A stretch of 64,000 nucleotides of DNA from contig MNCI01002977.1 in assembly GCA_015680685.1 (NCBI GenBank), forward strand, positions 67,764-131,763. The letters are read 5' to 3'. Both the position numbers and the translations under genes were made by a program. The notes under the pieces were generated by a model. That model saw nothing but the letters and a program-made list of their open reading frames with translations, ran no database searches and was not told where the DNA came from. The stretch is from Gnetum montanum (Eukaryota > Streptophyta > Gnetopsida > Gnetales > Gnetaceae). Within the stretch, counting starts at the first letter, position 1, and every line of letters starts with the position of its first letter. Shown here piece by piece: positions 22,396-34,218 of this stretch.

Positions 22396-23977
22396 TGTAA
22401 CGACGGAAAATGTCGGTAGCTAAAAAAAACCAAACAAAACTCCGTGTACATAGTTTTAACCACGGATCTGTGTAAGGGCTATGCTAGAAAAATGAATTCA
22501 TGGCACCCTGAATGGTCTTGTCGATCAGACAGGGACTTACTAAATCAGTAAACCGATGGAAATTACGAATGTTGGGTGGAACGATTTGATTCGACGAGTC
22601 GCGAAATGGGGGGAAAACAACGTAGATGAATTATAATGATGGTAATGCAAACACGGTAAGAGGAAGCAGACACGAAAGAAACGCGTGGTTTCAAGATCTA
22701 TGCTTTGACTTGAAGAATGAATATTTTGTATATCACGTTACAGCGGGGAGACCCCGATTACTTGGTGTAAAGTAAACACAAAATAACAAGAAAGCTGCCT
22801 AAGCAGAAGTATAGAATGGAGTCCGATCTACCTCGTAAGCTAGAGGTGGGATGCAATGAAGGTCAAGTTATGACATCTATCGATCAACTGCTTTTGATCA
22901 ATAGAGCTCGCAAACTATGCCAGATGATCTCACGATCTCTGATCTGCTCCTTTTGCCTTGGGTAGTCTCTACTCGGAACTGCCAGCGATCACCAATGGAG
23001 AAAGTTGTGTCTTCACCAACGGACCAATCGCTCCTACTGCCAATGCTCAAGGAAACTAAGCTCTATCTCTATTAGAATGTGATGCTGTCAAAAATTGCCA
23101 AAGTGCTGCTCTCTCTGTTTCTGTCTCTTGTTGTGTATCTCCCGTTGTCTTCCTGTCCATCTCTTTATGTTTTCACTAACTGAAGTATTTATAGGTTTGA
23201 CGACATGTGGAGAAGGCCTGGCTGTGATAACACGTGTCTCAGACCTTTCGAGATGCCGTTGACCTAACCCTCTTTGTGTTGAACTTTGTGATAATGCACA
23301 ATACGCTCATTTGCATACTGTGCGTGTGAATAACAAATGTGTGTCGGGCATGTTTTAGCTGACTTTGGGCTATATTACGCTCATTCGCGTTGCGTCGGGT
23401 GCAAGAGCGTAACAAAGCATGAAAACAAAGGGTTCAAGCTATTTTACGCTCGCTTGCGTCGCCGAGCGTAGTGAAGCGTAAATGATGATTAGCTTGGCGA
23501 TGAATTACACTGAGATATGCTACGTTGCGTAACGAGCGTAAGGTGATCCATCCGCAAGAAAGGGAAAAGAGTTGATCTGTTGCGCTTCTTCTGGACTTTC
23601 TTTGACTTTTTCGAAGCTCATTACGCTGCCATGCGTAACAGAGCGTAAACTCGGCCTTGGAAAAAAGACTTAGCAAAATACACAAGAAGTCGCATATTAC
23701 GCTGCTTAAGCCTCTCCAGATGCTGAAGTAAGTCACCTTCTGATATTAGACTATGTTGAATAGAATCACGCTAAGCGTCATTACGCTATGTCGCGTGATA
23801 TAGCGTACAGAGATAAAACATAGTGATATTGGAAATCTGCAAAGAAAATCGAAGACTTGATGCTACGCACCTTTTTGCCTTACTCTGCCTTGTTCTTCCT
23901 TCTGGAATTCTGACATGTGCTCTCGCCTGATCGCGAATCTTTGCTTGAGGCCAACTCACAATTTTCACGGTGTTTCA
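22396..23977 (-). repeat. 3' LTR of element C
   Basis: It is bounded by ACAAG on the left and by the PPT on the right (minus strand TGAAACACCG... to ...CCGTCGTTACA). A TATA-like TATAAATA lies at 23,193-23,186 on the minus strand. The U3 part (23,280-23,810) is full of TTACGC/GCGTAA words. Confidence 0.95.
23186..23193 (-). promoter_or_regulatory. TATA box in the 3' LTR of element C
   Basis: TATAAATA on the minus strand, preserved at the matching place in the other LTR (39,055-39,048). Confidence 0.6.
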
Positions 23978-23994
23978 ATGGACCCTCTTTGTTG
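23978..23994 (-). promoter_or_regulatory. Polypurine tract of element C
   Basis: Minus strand CAACAAAGAGGGTCCAT directly before the 3' LTR TG. D has nearly the same tract (CAACAAAGAGGGGCCAA) at the same place. Confidence 0.85.
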
Positions 23995-25692
23995 ATGGTT
24001 AGAGGGCTTGCCCGAAAGATGTCGATAAAGAATACGAAACACCGGATTGGTGAGAGTACCAACAGCGTCCATCAATGGCTACTCAAGTGTTGCCCTGTCA
24101 ACATAGAAGAGCAAGAATGGAGGGTATGGGAGATAAGATGATTTGGCAGGAAACAGGTTCGAGGAAGACTCAAATAAGTTAGGATGGCGGAACTATGGAA
24201 TACGCTCGTTGAACATGCAGAAACGTATGCATACTTATATTAATAGGAATGCTTTCAGATGAGCGTAGCACATCAGTTTGAGATTTCTCTGTTACAGAAT
24301 ATAGCATGAATGCTTGTAAAAGAAGCACAGCACGTCACTTCTACGATATCTCTGCTATGACATTTAATTGCGTTACGCAAGTTTATGGACTTGATGGCAA
24401 TATGAGTGCGGGAAACGGGTGCTTGCGTGTGTAGCTTTTGCGTATAAGAAGCAAATGGTAGCATTGAAGAGAATTAAGAGCCAAGGATAGAATTATAAGG
24501 GGAAAAGGGGATGCACTTCTAAGTGGACAGGCTAACCTGAGCAGCCATCTCAAAACGTTGTTTGTACTTCACCGCCTAGATGGATGCACCTTTGAACGAT
24601 GTCCTCAAAGCAAGTAACCTGCAACCACAAAAGAAAACAGAGGATACCATTGTTTGTGCGAATCGTGGGCGAGGTTGTTGAAACAAGTGCCATTAGAGGC
24701 GAGATAAAGCGATCGGGCCATGAAGGAGTAACTGTAGCACGAGGCCAGAGACCTCAATCTTGATGCTCGGCCCAGCATATTGCCGCCAAAGGACGTCAGA
24801 CTCAGCGTGCCTATCTGGTTATGCAAAAAACTAGCTAGGTAAATTTGCGAAGCCAGAGTTTGATAGCGATGATCGGCGGAGGTCCCCGAGGTTGTTGTTG
24901 ACGAGAATCCAGTCGAGGCTCCGGTCGGCGAAACTAAACCCTCAGATGTACCACTGCTGTAGTGGGCGCAACGATGGCATCTCCGAGGGGTTAGTAGTAT
25001 GCCTATTAGCACATCCAAGGAATCAGTAGAATGCCGGTGGGGTGGCGACGTTGGGATTGTCCCAGCATCCCACCCCGCTTGTTGTGAAGCTGCACAGGGA
25101 TGATTACGCTCGCTTGATTTTCATGGTGACGACCTGTAAGTCTCAGTTTTAAGTCTTGGTAGACTATTGTTGCTGGTTTTAAGTCTCAGCAGACCATGGT
25201 CCCAGTTTAAAGTCCGGGCGGACCGAGAGATGCTAGTTTTACGTCGTAGCGGACGGTGGTGTGTCTAATTTATGGTCTCAGCAGACCGTGCTGTGGATGT
25301 CAGTTTTATGTCATGACCCAAGGACAGATCTGTGCTAGTTTTACATCTCAGCAGACGGTTGCTTACCTTTGCCAATTTTATGTCATGATGGACAGTTGGT
25401 GCCAGTTTAGCAACGTGGTGGATGCGTGCAAAAGATACCAGTTTTTCATCTTGGCAGACCTATACAACACTGCCAGTTTTACGTCGTAGCGGATAGTTAC
25501 AACTTGCCAGTTTAGCATCATGGCGGATGATCAGTGCCAGTTTAGCATCATGGCGGATGATCAGTGCCAGTTTAGCGTCATGGCAGACGCGTGGGGGGTG
25601 TGCCAGTTTTACATCATAGCGGACGTTTGTCACCAATTTAACGTCGTAGCAAACGATTGTTGCCATACCTGATATTCACACTGGAGATGCCA
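23995..25692 (-). other. 3' untranslated region of element C with TAAACT-type array
   Basis: There is no gene. From 25,130 to 25,680 at least twelve copies of a roughly 40-bp unit occur. Read on the minus strand each is like GTCCGCnAnGACnTAAAACTGGCA, followed by a variable spacer. The same array follows integrase in B and D. The 24,000-25,120 part shows no pattern I recognise; an open frame at 25,018-24,605 has no conserved counterpart. Confidence 0.7.
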
Positions 25693-26860
25693 CTATATGT
25701 AATACCACTTCAGATATATGTGATTGACAGGGTTCAGCAACTCGTGGCTATCGACATCTGCTAACTTGAATGCTCCGTTGCTGTACGCATCATTCACCAA
25801 GAAAGGGCCCTCCCAGTGTGCAGAGAATTTGCTTACTGGTTTACGAACAGCCTTGAGAACTAAATCTCCCTTCTTGATCGGACGTTGTTGAATATTGTGA
25901 CGATGCTTTTGCCTCTGCTTGTCTTGATACTTTTCAATTGCATCAAGCGTTTGTATTCGCTTCTCCTCCACTGAATCCAAATCCGTGATCTGAGACTCGG
26001 TGTGTTGAGCTTCATTTATAATGGTGGAGAGGACCATTCTTAGAGAAGAAATTTGCAACTCGAGAGGCAGTACTGCTTCAGACCCGTAGACTAGGCTATA
26101 GGGCGTACTACCAGTAGCCGTCCTACATGTAGTACGATACACCCATAGCACATAGAAAATTTTTTCGTGCCACCATCTTTTGTTGCTGGCGAGCATTTTC
26201 TTGAGCAGATTGATGATGACTTTATTTGTTGCTTCAGTTTGACCATTTGCTTGTAGGTAGTAGGGAGAGGAAAAAGATTGTTTAATGCCAAGGCTATCAC
26301 AGAAGGATTTGGTTTCCGTGCTACTAAATTGTGGCCCATTGTCCATCACGATAGTAATCGGGAGACCAAATCTGGTTACTATATTGTCTAGGATAAAATG
26401 GCAAATCTATTGAGATGTGATCTTCTGTAAAGGAACAGCTTCTACCCACTTCGTAAAATACTCAGTAGCGGTAATTATGAAGCTATGACCTGCAGAAGAT
26501 TTCGGCGTGATGGGACCTATGATGTCCAATCCCCATCGTTGAAATGGCCATGTTATCTGAGTTGTATGTAACTCTGTACGTGACACATGTATCAAATTTG
26601 CGTGACGTTGACACGTTTCACAGGTTTTAACCTTTGTCATGAAATCTTTTTCCATGCGTGGCCAGTAGTACCCTAAGAGTCGGATTTTTAAAGCCATAGC
26701 CCATGGTGCTACGTGTCCTCCGCATAATCCCTTGTGAAACCTCACCAACTATATGCTGCGCTTGGTTCTTGTCAACACAAGTAAGAAGCACGCCATCAAA
26801 AGAGCGTCTACAAAGAGTATTGTCTCCTACGATGATGTATTGCCTAGCCCGCTTGCGGAT
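25693..26860 (-). pseudogene. int: Integrase of element C
   Basis: On the minus strand a His/Cys zinc-binding region (HKGLCGGHVAP, CETCQRH, about 26,740-26,600) is followed by the catalytic core. The first Asp lies in GLDIIGPIT (about 26,530), the second in MDNGPQF (about 26,345) and the Glu in NGQTEATNK (about 26,255), so the DDE triad is complete. The C-terminal part contains KKGDLVLKAV and the GPF/GAFKLAD chromo-like region typical of gypsy integrases, and the frame ends at TAA before 25,693. One stop follows KITSQ (about 26,405) and there is a frameshift upstream of 26,748. Confidence 0.85.
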
Positions 26861-29163
26861 CGTATCTTTTTGCGCATGTCAATTCAGGCAGTAGCTCGCC
26901 CTGCAGGAGGTAATTTTTAATGTTGTCGTACCATTCTAGCATGCTTTCCTCGAGAAGAGAAGATATTTGTGCCGCCTGAATGATAGGATCTGTACAATCT
27001 ACTATTAATGCAGAACAGGTGTCGAACAAGTGCGAGGGTACGTTCAAAGCTAGTGTAGCCAAGGCATCGGCCAGCGTGTTATCAGTGCATGGCACGTGTT
27101 GGGCATCGATGGTCATGAACCGCTTCAGAAGATCTTTAGCCTTATCGCAGTAGGGCTGCAAGTGTACAGCTTTGCAGGCGTAGACTCCTGTGATCTAATT
27201 TATGATGAGCATCGAATCACCCCTAATTGCCAAGTGTTGAACATCAAGTTCGCTAGCAATTAGTAATCCCCTGAGGAGCCCCTCATACTCTGCCATGTTG
27301 TTCGTACAGGGGAAGGTTAAGCGATAAGCGTGGAGATGCACATCCTCAGGTGATAGCGTAATAACGGTGGCAGCACTGCCACCTCTAGCGGTTGAAGCTC
27401 CATCGAAATACAACGTCGCTTCGAGGCCTGTCAAGACAGGGCTTAAACTATGTACATGTTCGTCTGGAAACTCAGGCTCTATGGTTGCCTGATTATTAAT
27501 GGGTGACGTTACTAACTGGTCAACTATCGCCTGCCCTCTCGTAGAAGATTGGCCAATATAGTGCAAATCGAATTCTGCCGTGATAGCCTTCCAGCGAGCT
27601 ATTTTGCTACTCTCGTATAGGTTGTGCGTAATGGCCCTAAGGATGTTGTTTTTACAGATGATGTTAACCTGGCTACGGAAAAGATAATGTCTAGACTTTT
27701 TTAGCGTAAATACTAATGCTAGGAAATTACGCTCTACTTCGTTGTACCTCGTTTCGTACGCACATAGAGCATGACTCAAGTAGTAGATGGGCACTTCTGA
27801 CCCATCATCCCTCCTTTGACAAAGTAATGCTGCTAACGCTACGTCCGAAGTTACGAGGTAAATGTAAAATGGTTGATCCCTTTGCGGCGGGAAAACTGTT
27901 GGTAAGCATTGAAGCTCCTCCTTCAAGTTGTCGAACGCACGTTGACAATCATTTGTCCATTCGAAATTAACCCCCTTTTTAAGCAAATGTTGCATAGGTT
28001 GTAACTTGTCGGTTAATCTAGAAATGAACTACCTGATGAACTGTAACCTCCCCTGTAATCCATGTAATTGCTTAAGATTTGTAGGGGGTGCCAATTCAAC
28101 AATGGCTTTGCCCTTGTCAGGGTCTACGCGTATGCTAGTTTCCGATACCACGAAACCTAGCATGCATCCGGTTTTAACTCCGAACACACACTTCTTTTGG
28201 TTGAGTCGGAGGTCATACTTAGAACATCTTTTGAGGACTAACTCTAGATCCTCTGAATGATCCTCTGACTTTATAGACTTAACAGCTATATCATTGACAT
28301 AATCATTTAGTCTCCCCAGGAGATAATTGCTGAAGATGTATGTCATGGCTCGTTGATATGTTGCTCCGGCGTTTTTCAGGCCAAAAGGCATCATAGTGTA
28401 GCAAAAGGTGCCCCAAGGTGTCATGAACGTTGTTGTCAATTGATGTTCTGGGTTAATGTGAATCTAATTATAGCCCGAAAAGCCATCCATGAAGGATAGA
28501 GGCGCATGCCCAGCTGTCGTATCTACTAGCTGGTCGATACTCGGTAGTGGGAAATTATCCTTGATTGTGGCCTTGTTTAGATCTCGAAAGTCTATGCAGA
28601 TGCGTATGCTTCCGGTCTTCTTTGGGATGACTACAATGTTAGATACCCAATCCGAGTAATCGACCGCGCGGATGAAACCAGCCTGATACAGTTTGGTGAT
28701 TTCATCACGCATAGCTAGCTGGCTTGATTTTTGGTACCTTTTGCCTAATTGCTTTAATTTGCGGGTCTAAAATTATGTTATGCTACATTAACTTAGGATC
28801 TAATCCCAGCATATCCTCGTATGACCACACAAATACTGTAATGTTGTCTTGCAGGACCTATTTCATAGAATCGTGCGTTTTCTCGTCTAGTAAAGAACTG
28901 ACTTTCAGCGTTTTGTCCTTACCTTTATGCGTAACGATAGAAACCTCATTGAGGAGGTCCTCGATTATGTCCCCAGCTTCCAGGTCTAGCGTGCGCGTTG
29001 ACTGTTCTGGCCATTCTGGGGACATCTCCGACCTGGCTATGGTTACGTCGTCAAAGCGAGGGTTAATTTCTACTAATGTAGGGTTGAATTGCCTAACTAC
29101 TCTCCCGTATGGGCCTGTCAAAGTTAGAGGTGCTAAAAATGTTGCGTCCATTTGCCCACCGCC
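26861..29163 (-). pseudogene. pol: Reverse transcriptase and two RNase H regions of element C
   Basis: The frame starts after a strong acceptor (branch-like CTAAT, then GATTTTGCAG, at 29,164-29,195). The RT N-terminal arm is at 29,163-28,858, the palm with IPKKTGSIRICIDFRDLNKAT at about 28,640, PWGTFCYTMMPFGLKNA at about 28,400, and the catalytic box near 28,300. That box reads YVND, not YVDD, so one metal-binding Asp is lost. The first RNase H runs about 27,995-27,600, and the second, archaeal-type RNase H (YFDGAST, NMAEYEGLLRGL, GDSMLIIN) about 27,410-27,190, continuing to 26,860. Dual RNase H is a hallmark of Tat/Ogre elements. Stops occur near 28,465, 28,030 and 27,195. Confidence 0.9.
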
Positions 29164-29570
29164 CTGCAAAATCGCCAAATGCGTAAATGATTAGGAGAAA
29201 GCATGAGGTGGCGTTGTCGAACGTGGAAAGCTAACTGAATTTTGAATATTGTAAACAGGCTGTGATTAATGCTACCCAATTACGAGATGATAAGATGTGG
29301 TAGTTTAACGTCATTTCGGACAGTGGCGCATGTGATATCTACCGCATTAATATCTTGATTTTCAGGTTCCGTTTTAAGAAAGTCCCGCTGAAATCGGATA
29401 TTAAGTCGGTGATTTTCGCATATAAGTAAGTAGTTTTCGGTGAAAACGGACTGCTGGCTATCGCGAATTCAAATTCCTAACTGTTATGAAGCGAGAGAAA
29501 GAGGAGCAGAAGATTGTAACGTGTAACTTGCAAAGCCGTGAATGTGTGAAGCTTTGAAGGTTTTAAGACT
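29164..29570. other. Spacer between the RT acceptor and the antisense gene of element C
   Basis: There is no gene. It holds a TAAACT-type unit near 29,295-29,330 and, on the minus strand, the putative branch and pyrimidine signals of the pol 3' splice site. It would also contain the promoter of the plus-strand antisense gene, but I see no clear TATA box. Confidence 0.45.
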
Positions 29571-32500
29571 ATGACAATGACACCTAAAGTGAAAAGGAAG
29601 AACACAAAATTGGCTTAAATTGATGAGGTGCAAGAGAATCTGGAGCGTGCTTCGCAGGCAATGGTCGAAGTGAGGGACCCTACGCCCTTGAACCGGTAGG
29701 CCGTCTCTTGCATATTTGCGTTATTATAGCATTGTTTATTGTTGTAGCGTTATTTGCATAAACGAGGGTTTTAAACTATGGACCTCGCGTTAAGACGAGT
29801 GTTTAGAGGGGATTGCGTCTATCGCCGTTGTCAGGGACAAGCCTTGCGCTGTTGCAAAGGCTTGGGCGATTTCGACATGGATAACTAGACGTAATTTGTA
29901 CGTTTTCTGTGTTTAAACACATAAATGTGAATCTAGATTTTGATCTGTGTATTGTGTTTTCTGTACAGTGTTATGCTAAAGCCTGTCTTAATCGTCTTGG
30001 ACATCATTGGGGTTTTGTGCTGTATAAACCCGATCATGCCTAATGTCCCTCCCCCGCAAACTTGATTGCATGGGAAGGCCATTTGGTTTCAAAAGGGTGT
30101 GCTGGAGTTTCTGCAGTTCTTACTATGCAACTACAACGTTATTATATGGTCTGATTTGTCAGGAGATATTGCTGGCGCCATTTTGGAGCACCTGCTAGTG
30201 GGTTCCGTACAGGGAATTTTGGCCTTCTTGACAGACGGAGCCATTGATACTGGTCATCCCGAGGACCGAGAACTTAGCGCCCGAGGTTTGAGGCACTTAG
30301 GTTGGATCTGGGAGATGGCCCAGTTTAGTTGTTACCACACCTATAACACTCTGTTTGTGGCTCGCCACGTCTCGACCTACTTCCAGAACCCACCAGGCAC
30401 CATGTAGTACTCAGGCGGGTAAGCGATTTTGTTGGATATATTGTTACATGTCTATTGTCTAAGCTTTGTAAAGTGTAAGATAAATCTATGTGGTATGGTA
30501 CAGGTTTTTCATTCATGAGAACAGGTTAGTAGGAGATGGTGATACGTTGTCATGGACCGAAACGGCAATAAAGGCGTTTACCTCAACTAGCAACGTACGC
30601 ACTGGTGTGATGGGGTAGATCGGCTTTGACATTCGTGAGTACCCCACCCGCTATGCTGATGTTTTTGAAAATTTCCAGAAACTCGTGTGGCTACATGATG
30701 ACTGGACCTTGGATCCACCCCTTACCATTGAGGACGTGCAGAGGAACCTTCCTTCATTTCCTTTCCCATTTGGACCTAGTAAAACCGCTGCGTATTCTAT
30801 TGTTGCGTGATGTAGTTGTGAACTGTGAACATTGCGTAATAATGTTTTTTCCTGAACTATGTCTCACATTGTTTAGTCAGGGAATCCCGGGAGATTACCC
30901 TTACAATTTCTGGCCATGAGGCGAATACGGTCCTCTTCCGCTACGGTGACATCAAGGATGCACAACGCTGGCTTGGCCACGCGGAGGCCCCGGTTGCGGT
31001 GGTCACCAAGATCCAAGAAGCGAGGTTATTGCATTTATTTTTAGCCGCAACTCCTGATGTCCCCGCTAGTGAGATGCTAACCCTGGTCAACTCCTTCAAC
31101 AAAAAGGCAAAGCGTTTTTGCACACGCGTTCATAATGTGTGTGTAAGTTTCGACATTGATGCTCAGCTCTTTACAGACCTTTTTGGCATCCCCTCTGACA
31201 GCCTTCCCATAGACGAGAAGGCGAAGAGGAGTCTCGACTATCAGAAGTGGCTGGAGGAGTGGGTAAGGGTCACGAAGGAGACTAAAGGGTTTTCTTGTGA
31301 ACGATTCAAACTAGGCGTCGTCAAGACAATTTATCCCCTTTTCTGGGCCCAGGCTTTTCCCAAAACGCTCTCGCAAGGGAAGTTCTTTTCTATAGAGCAG
31401 ACCCATATTATGCGGGAGGTTTTGGAAGAAGGGACCTAGTTCAATTGGGCAAGATATTTCACTGTGGGACTGCGCACTAAGATGATGAGGCTTCGCCAGA
31501 AGCTCGAGTCTCGTTTCAATGTGCATTACGCCTTCTTCATAGCTTGCCTTCGACGTTTTGCTGAGTTTTTGGTTGTCCAAAGGGATGGGGTTTGGGTGCA
31601 ACAAGACCGAGACCAGCTATCCAAACCTTGGATTATGCATATCCTCAGCACTACCCATGGGTAGGATCCTCCAAAAGGGATTGGGAAATCTCTGTCTGTA
31701 ATGACCAGAGGTTTGGCGGTGCCTCGAGTGCCAGGCCTCGACAGTGTAGGCAGGATAATGCCTACTTACACTGGCGATGCCTCACGAGGGAAACGTCTGG
31801 CGATAGAAATTGTAGAACCTGCAGCTCAGTGTAAAAGGCTTCGCATAACCGAGGCCTCTGAGAGCAGCGCAGGCTGAACTGTGGTGGTCAGGGTTCAACA
31901 GAGTAAGCCTCTGCCTGGTAAGCGTAAAGGAGATGTATTGAAAACTGTATGACGCACTGTTTATTCAAGATATTTGAAATGATGTACTAAGAGCATTGTG
32001 ATATGACCAGTGAAAATTACAGAGAAAATGACCCCTAAGACAGGGGCAGTGGTACTAATTTGTGGAGAAGGTGCCTCAGTTTTAGAAGGAGAGGCCCCAG
32101 CTGTTAGAGTGAGCCACGCACAGACCCTTATGCGTGAGGAGGTCCTAGCTGGAGGGGCAAGCGACGCACAGACTCATGTGCGTGAAGAGAAGAAAGAGAC
32201 GGAAGATGTTGGCAAAGTCGCCACTATCACCGGCAGAGGTAGTGAGCGTATTAGAAATTTTACGTAATTTTGTCAATAATTAGAGTTTCTAACTTGACTA
32301 CACTACAGGAGAAGAGGATGCCTCCACGTCCGTTGCTGTGAGCAGAGCGTGGAGAGACTTTCCTGACAAGTTCGCCTTCATGGAAGGTGTTGTCAGTGAT
32401 ATGATCGAGCACCTGGAGCACGTCAAACCTGGAGCTAGTATGCTGTAGTTATAAAAGGTTTATTTTACTATACAGTAATAATGTGTCATATTGCAGTGAT

Positions 32501-33647
32501 GATGTTTGCTGTTAGGAGCTCGCCTTCGATGGGACCCAACGGAGCCCATTGATTTGGACACAGTGGAGCCTCCATATGATGGGGCAGTCGTGCCACGTCA
32601 CATTTATGAGGAGATGCGTAAATGTGCGTTACGCTCGACACACTCCTTATGGGAGAGTAAAGGCATCAATGAAGGCCTTTGGAAAAGGCTGCAGAGGTTA
32701 GAGCAGAGGATTGAGGCTCTGACCAAAGAGGTTGGAGACCTGAGGTCACGATGCGAATTCCTACAGGCCCGGGAGACGGGCGATGAAGATTGGCGTACCG
32801 CTATTATCGACTACTCCCGTTATTGGACCGCCATCAAAAACAACGTGCAAACCAGTCGGGCGTTGGTAGAGCAACAAATGCAGATAGAGCTCCTAGCTCA
32901 GAAAAGCCAGGATTGGAGGGATTACTGTGCAAGCATGCAAGAGTGGGGGCAGAAGGAAAAGGACCACAAACATTTGTATAAGCGAGAAAGCATCGCTTAT
33001 CGTAAACTTTATCGCGATTCTGCCGTCAAAGCTCAATCCTTGGAAGTCTTCCTTGACGTTATTGGAGCATCTAAGGTCTTCAAGAAGTTGGAAGAGCAAG
33101 TGACTGTAAGTGCATCCTCGGAAAGGGAGATGACTCTCCCAGGGGGCTAGACTACAGTCCCTACATTCTTCCCGGACCCACCTCGCTGGACTGACGTAGA
33201 GAAAGAGAAGGTGAAGGCTGGAGCTGCCCTGGGAGATGATGTGTGGTCGGACCTAACTAAGGAGGAAATTATGAAGCGCCTATGGGCCGGCCTAGAAAAG
33301 ATTCCTTTTGCTGCCGAAGCAGGGCCATCGTGAGTAATTTTGATCATGGCTAAGTCTAAATTTTTCTATTGCGTTGTTAAGTTTTGTCTTGCTAATATGT
33401 TTTCTATATCTAGGTACCCGAAGAGGATAGAGAAGGTGAGCCGGTTGAGGAGCAAGCACAGGACGAAGAACGCGGAGATGAAGGGCACCCTCCCGTGGAG
33501 CCGATACTAGAGCAGGGACCTCATGAAGAGGAGATTCCTTGTGAAGGAATACTTCCCAGGAGAGAAGGCCTACTAGAGGAGGATCTATCAGGTCTAGAGC
33601 CTAATTTAAGAGACACTGGTGACAACGGCATTAGGGGAGATGCGTAA
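29571..33647 (+). pseudogene. Antisense multi-exon gene of element C: HAD/FCP1-like domain, unknown domain, coiled coil, acidic tail
   Basis: Plus-strand exons: possible first exon 29,571-29,695 (charged, KVKRKNTKLA); 29,969-30,418; 30,504-30,778; 30,881-31,917; 32,011-32,238; 32,309-32,437; 32,516-33,329; 33,414-33,647 (stop TAA). Nearly all junctions are canonical GT-AG (for example CGG|GTAAGC, CTGTACAG|T, TATATCTAG|G). The HAD-like exon has VLIVLDIIGVL (motif I, first Asp kept), NVIIWSDLSG (motif II Ser) and YNTLFVAR-FQNPPGT, matching the NTLLLDDSP-NPPHT block of plant FCP1/NIF-like proteins with the DD lost. Exon 6 is a long helix rich in Glu, Lys, Arg and Gln, with MQEWGQKEKDHKHLYKRE. 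The last exon is Glu-rich. About six in-frame stops are present, so this copy is not functional as it stands. Confidence 0.8.
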
Positions 33648-34218
33648 TTGTGGTTTACGCATAGTTTTGTTGATGTGAAGTCAAGTAGTGTTTTGTGAAT
33701 GACTGAAAGACGCGCTATAAGACCTTCTGGTATTTTTAAATGTCAATTATTATTTTTTTGTCTTTTATGTTTTTATCTTCAAAGCATAAGCGTAATTGTT
33801 AAGGATTTTGCCTAAGTTATGGCGATGGAATAGAAGAGCTAGTTTAAGGCCATTGCGGGCCATATGCGTAATCTGGAGACTAGTTTTAAGCCGTTACGGG
33901 CCATCATAGGAGTCTGCGTAGACTAGAAATTAGTTTAAGGCCGTTACGGGCCATGACGGGCATTCGCGTAATCTGGAAACTGGCCATGACGTAATATAGG
34001 AAGCGTAAATGATGACAGTATATAATTCTGCGTAATTAGGCTAAAGTGATTAAGCAACATGAATAACGTACGTAAAAGAAATGCAATAGCGTAAAGAGAT
34101 GGCAAGCGTAAAAACTGAAAACTTTTATAGCGTAAACATGTATTGAATGAAAAACAAACTGCTGAATGCAAATAGCGATAGCTGATAAAAATGTAATAAT
34201 GTGCGTAAATGCCATTCT
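33648..34218. repeat. GCGTAA-rich spacer between antisense gene and protease in element C
   Basis: There is no gene. The first part (33,830-34,000) has three or four units reading TAGTTTAAGGCCGTTACGGGCCAT, the C version of the post-protease TAAACT array. The second part (33,960-34,290) repeats GCGTAA/GCGTAAA about a dozen times at irregular spacing. The same word fills U3 of C's LTRs. Confidence 0.75.

Noticed and set aside
24605-25018. 137-codon frame in the C 3' UTR
   Set aside because: No family match, no counterpart after integrase in B or D, and biased Ser/Thr/Leu composition. Treated as chance.
25130-25690. Regularly spaced repeats resembling a CRISPR array
   Set aside because: Units are imperfect, vary in length, lie in a plant retrotransposon 3' UTR and have no cas genes. 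The same array occurs in B and D.
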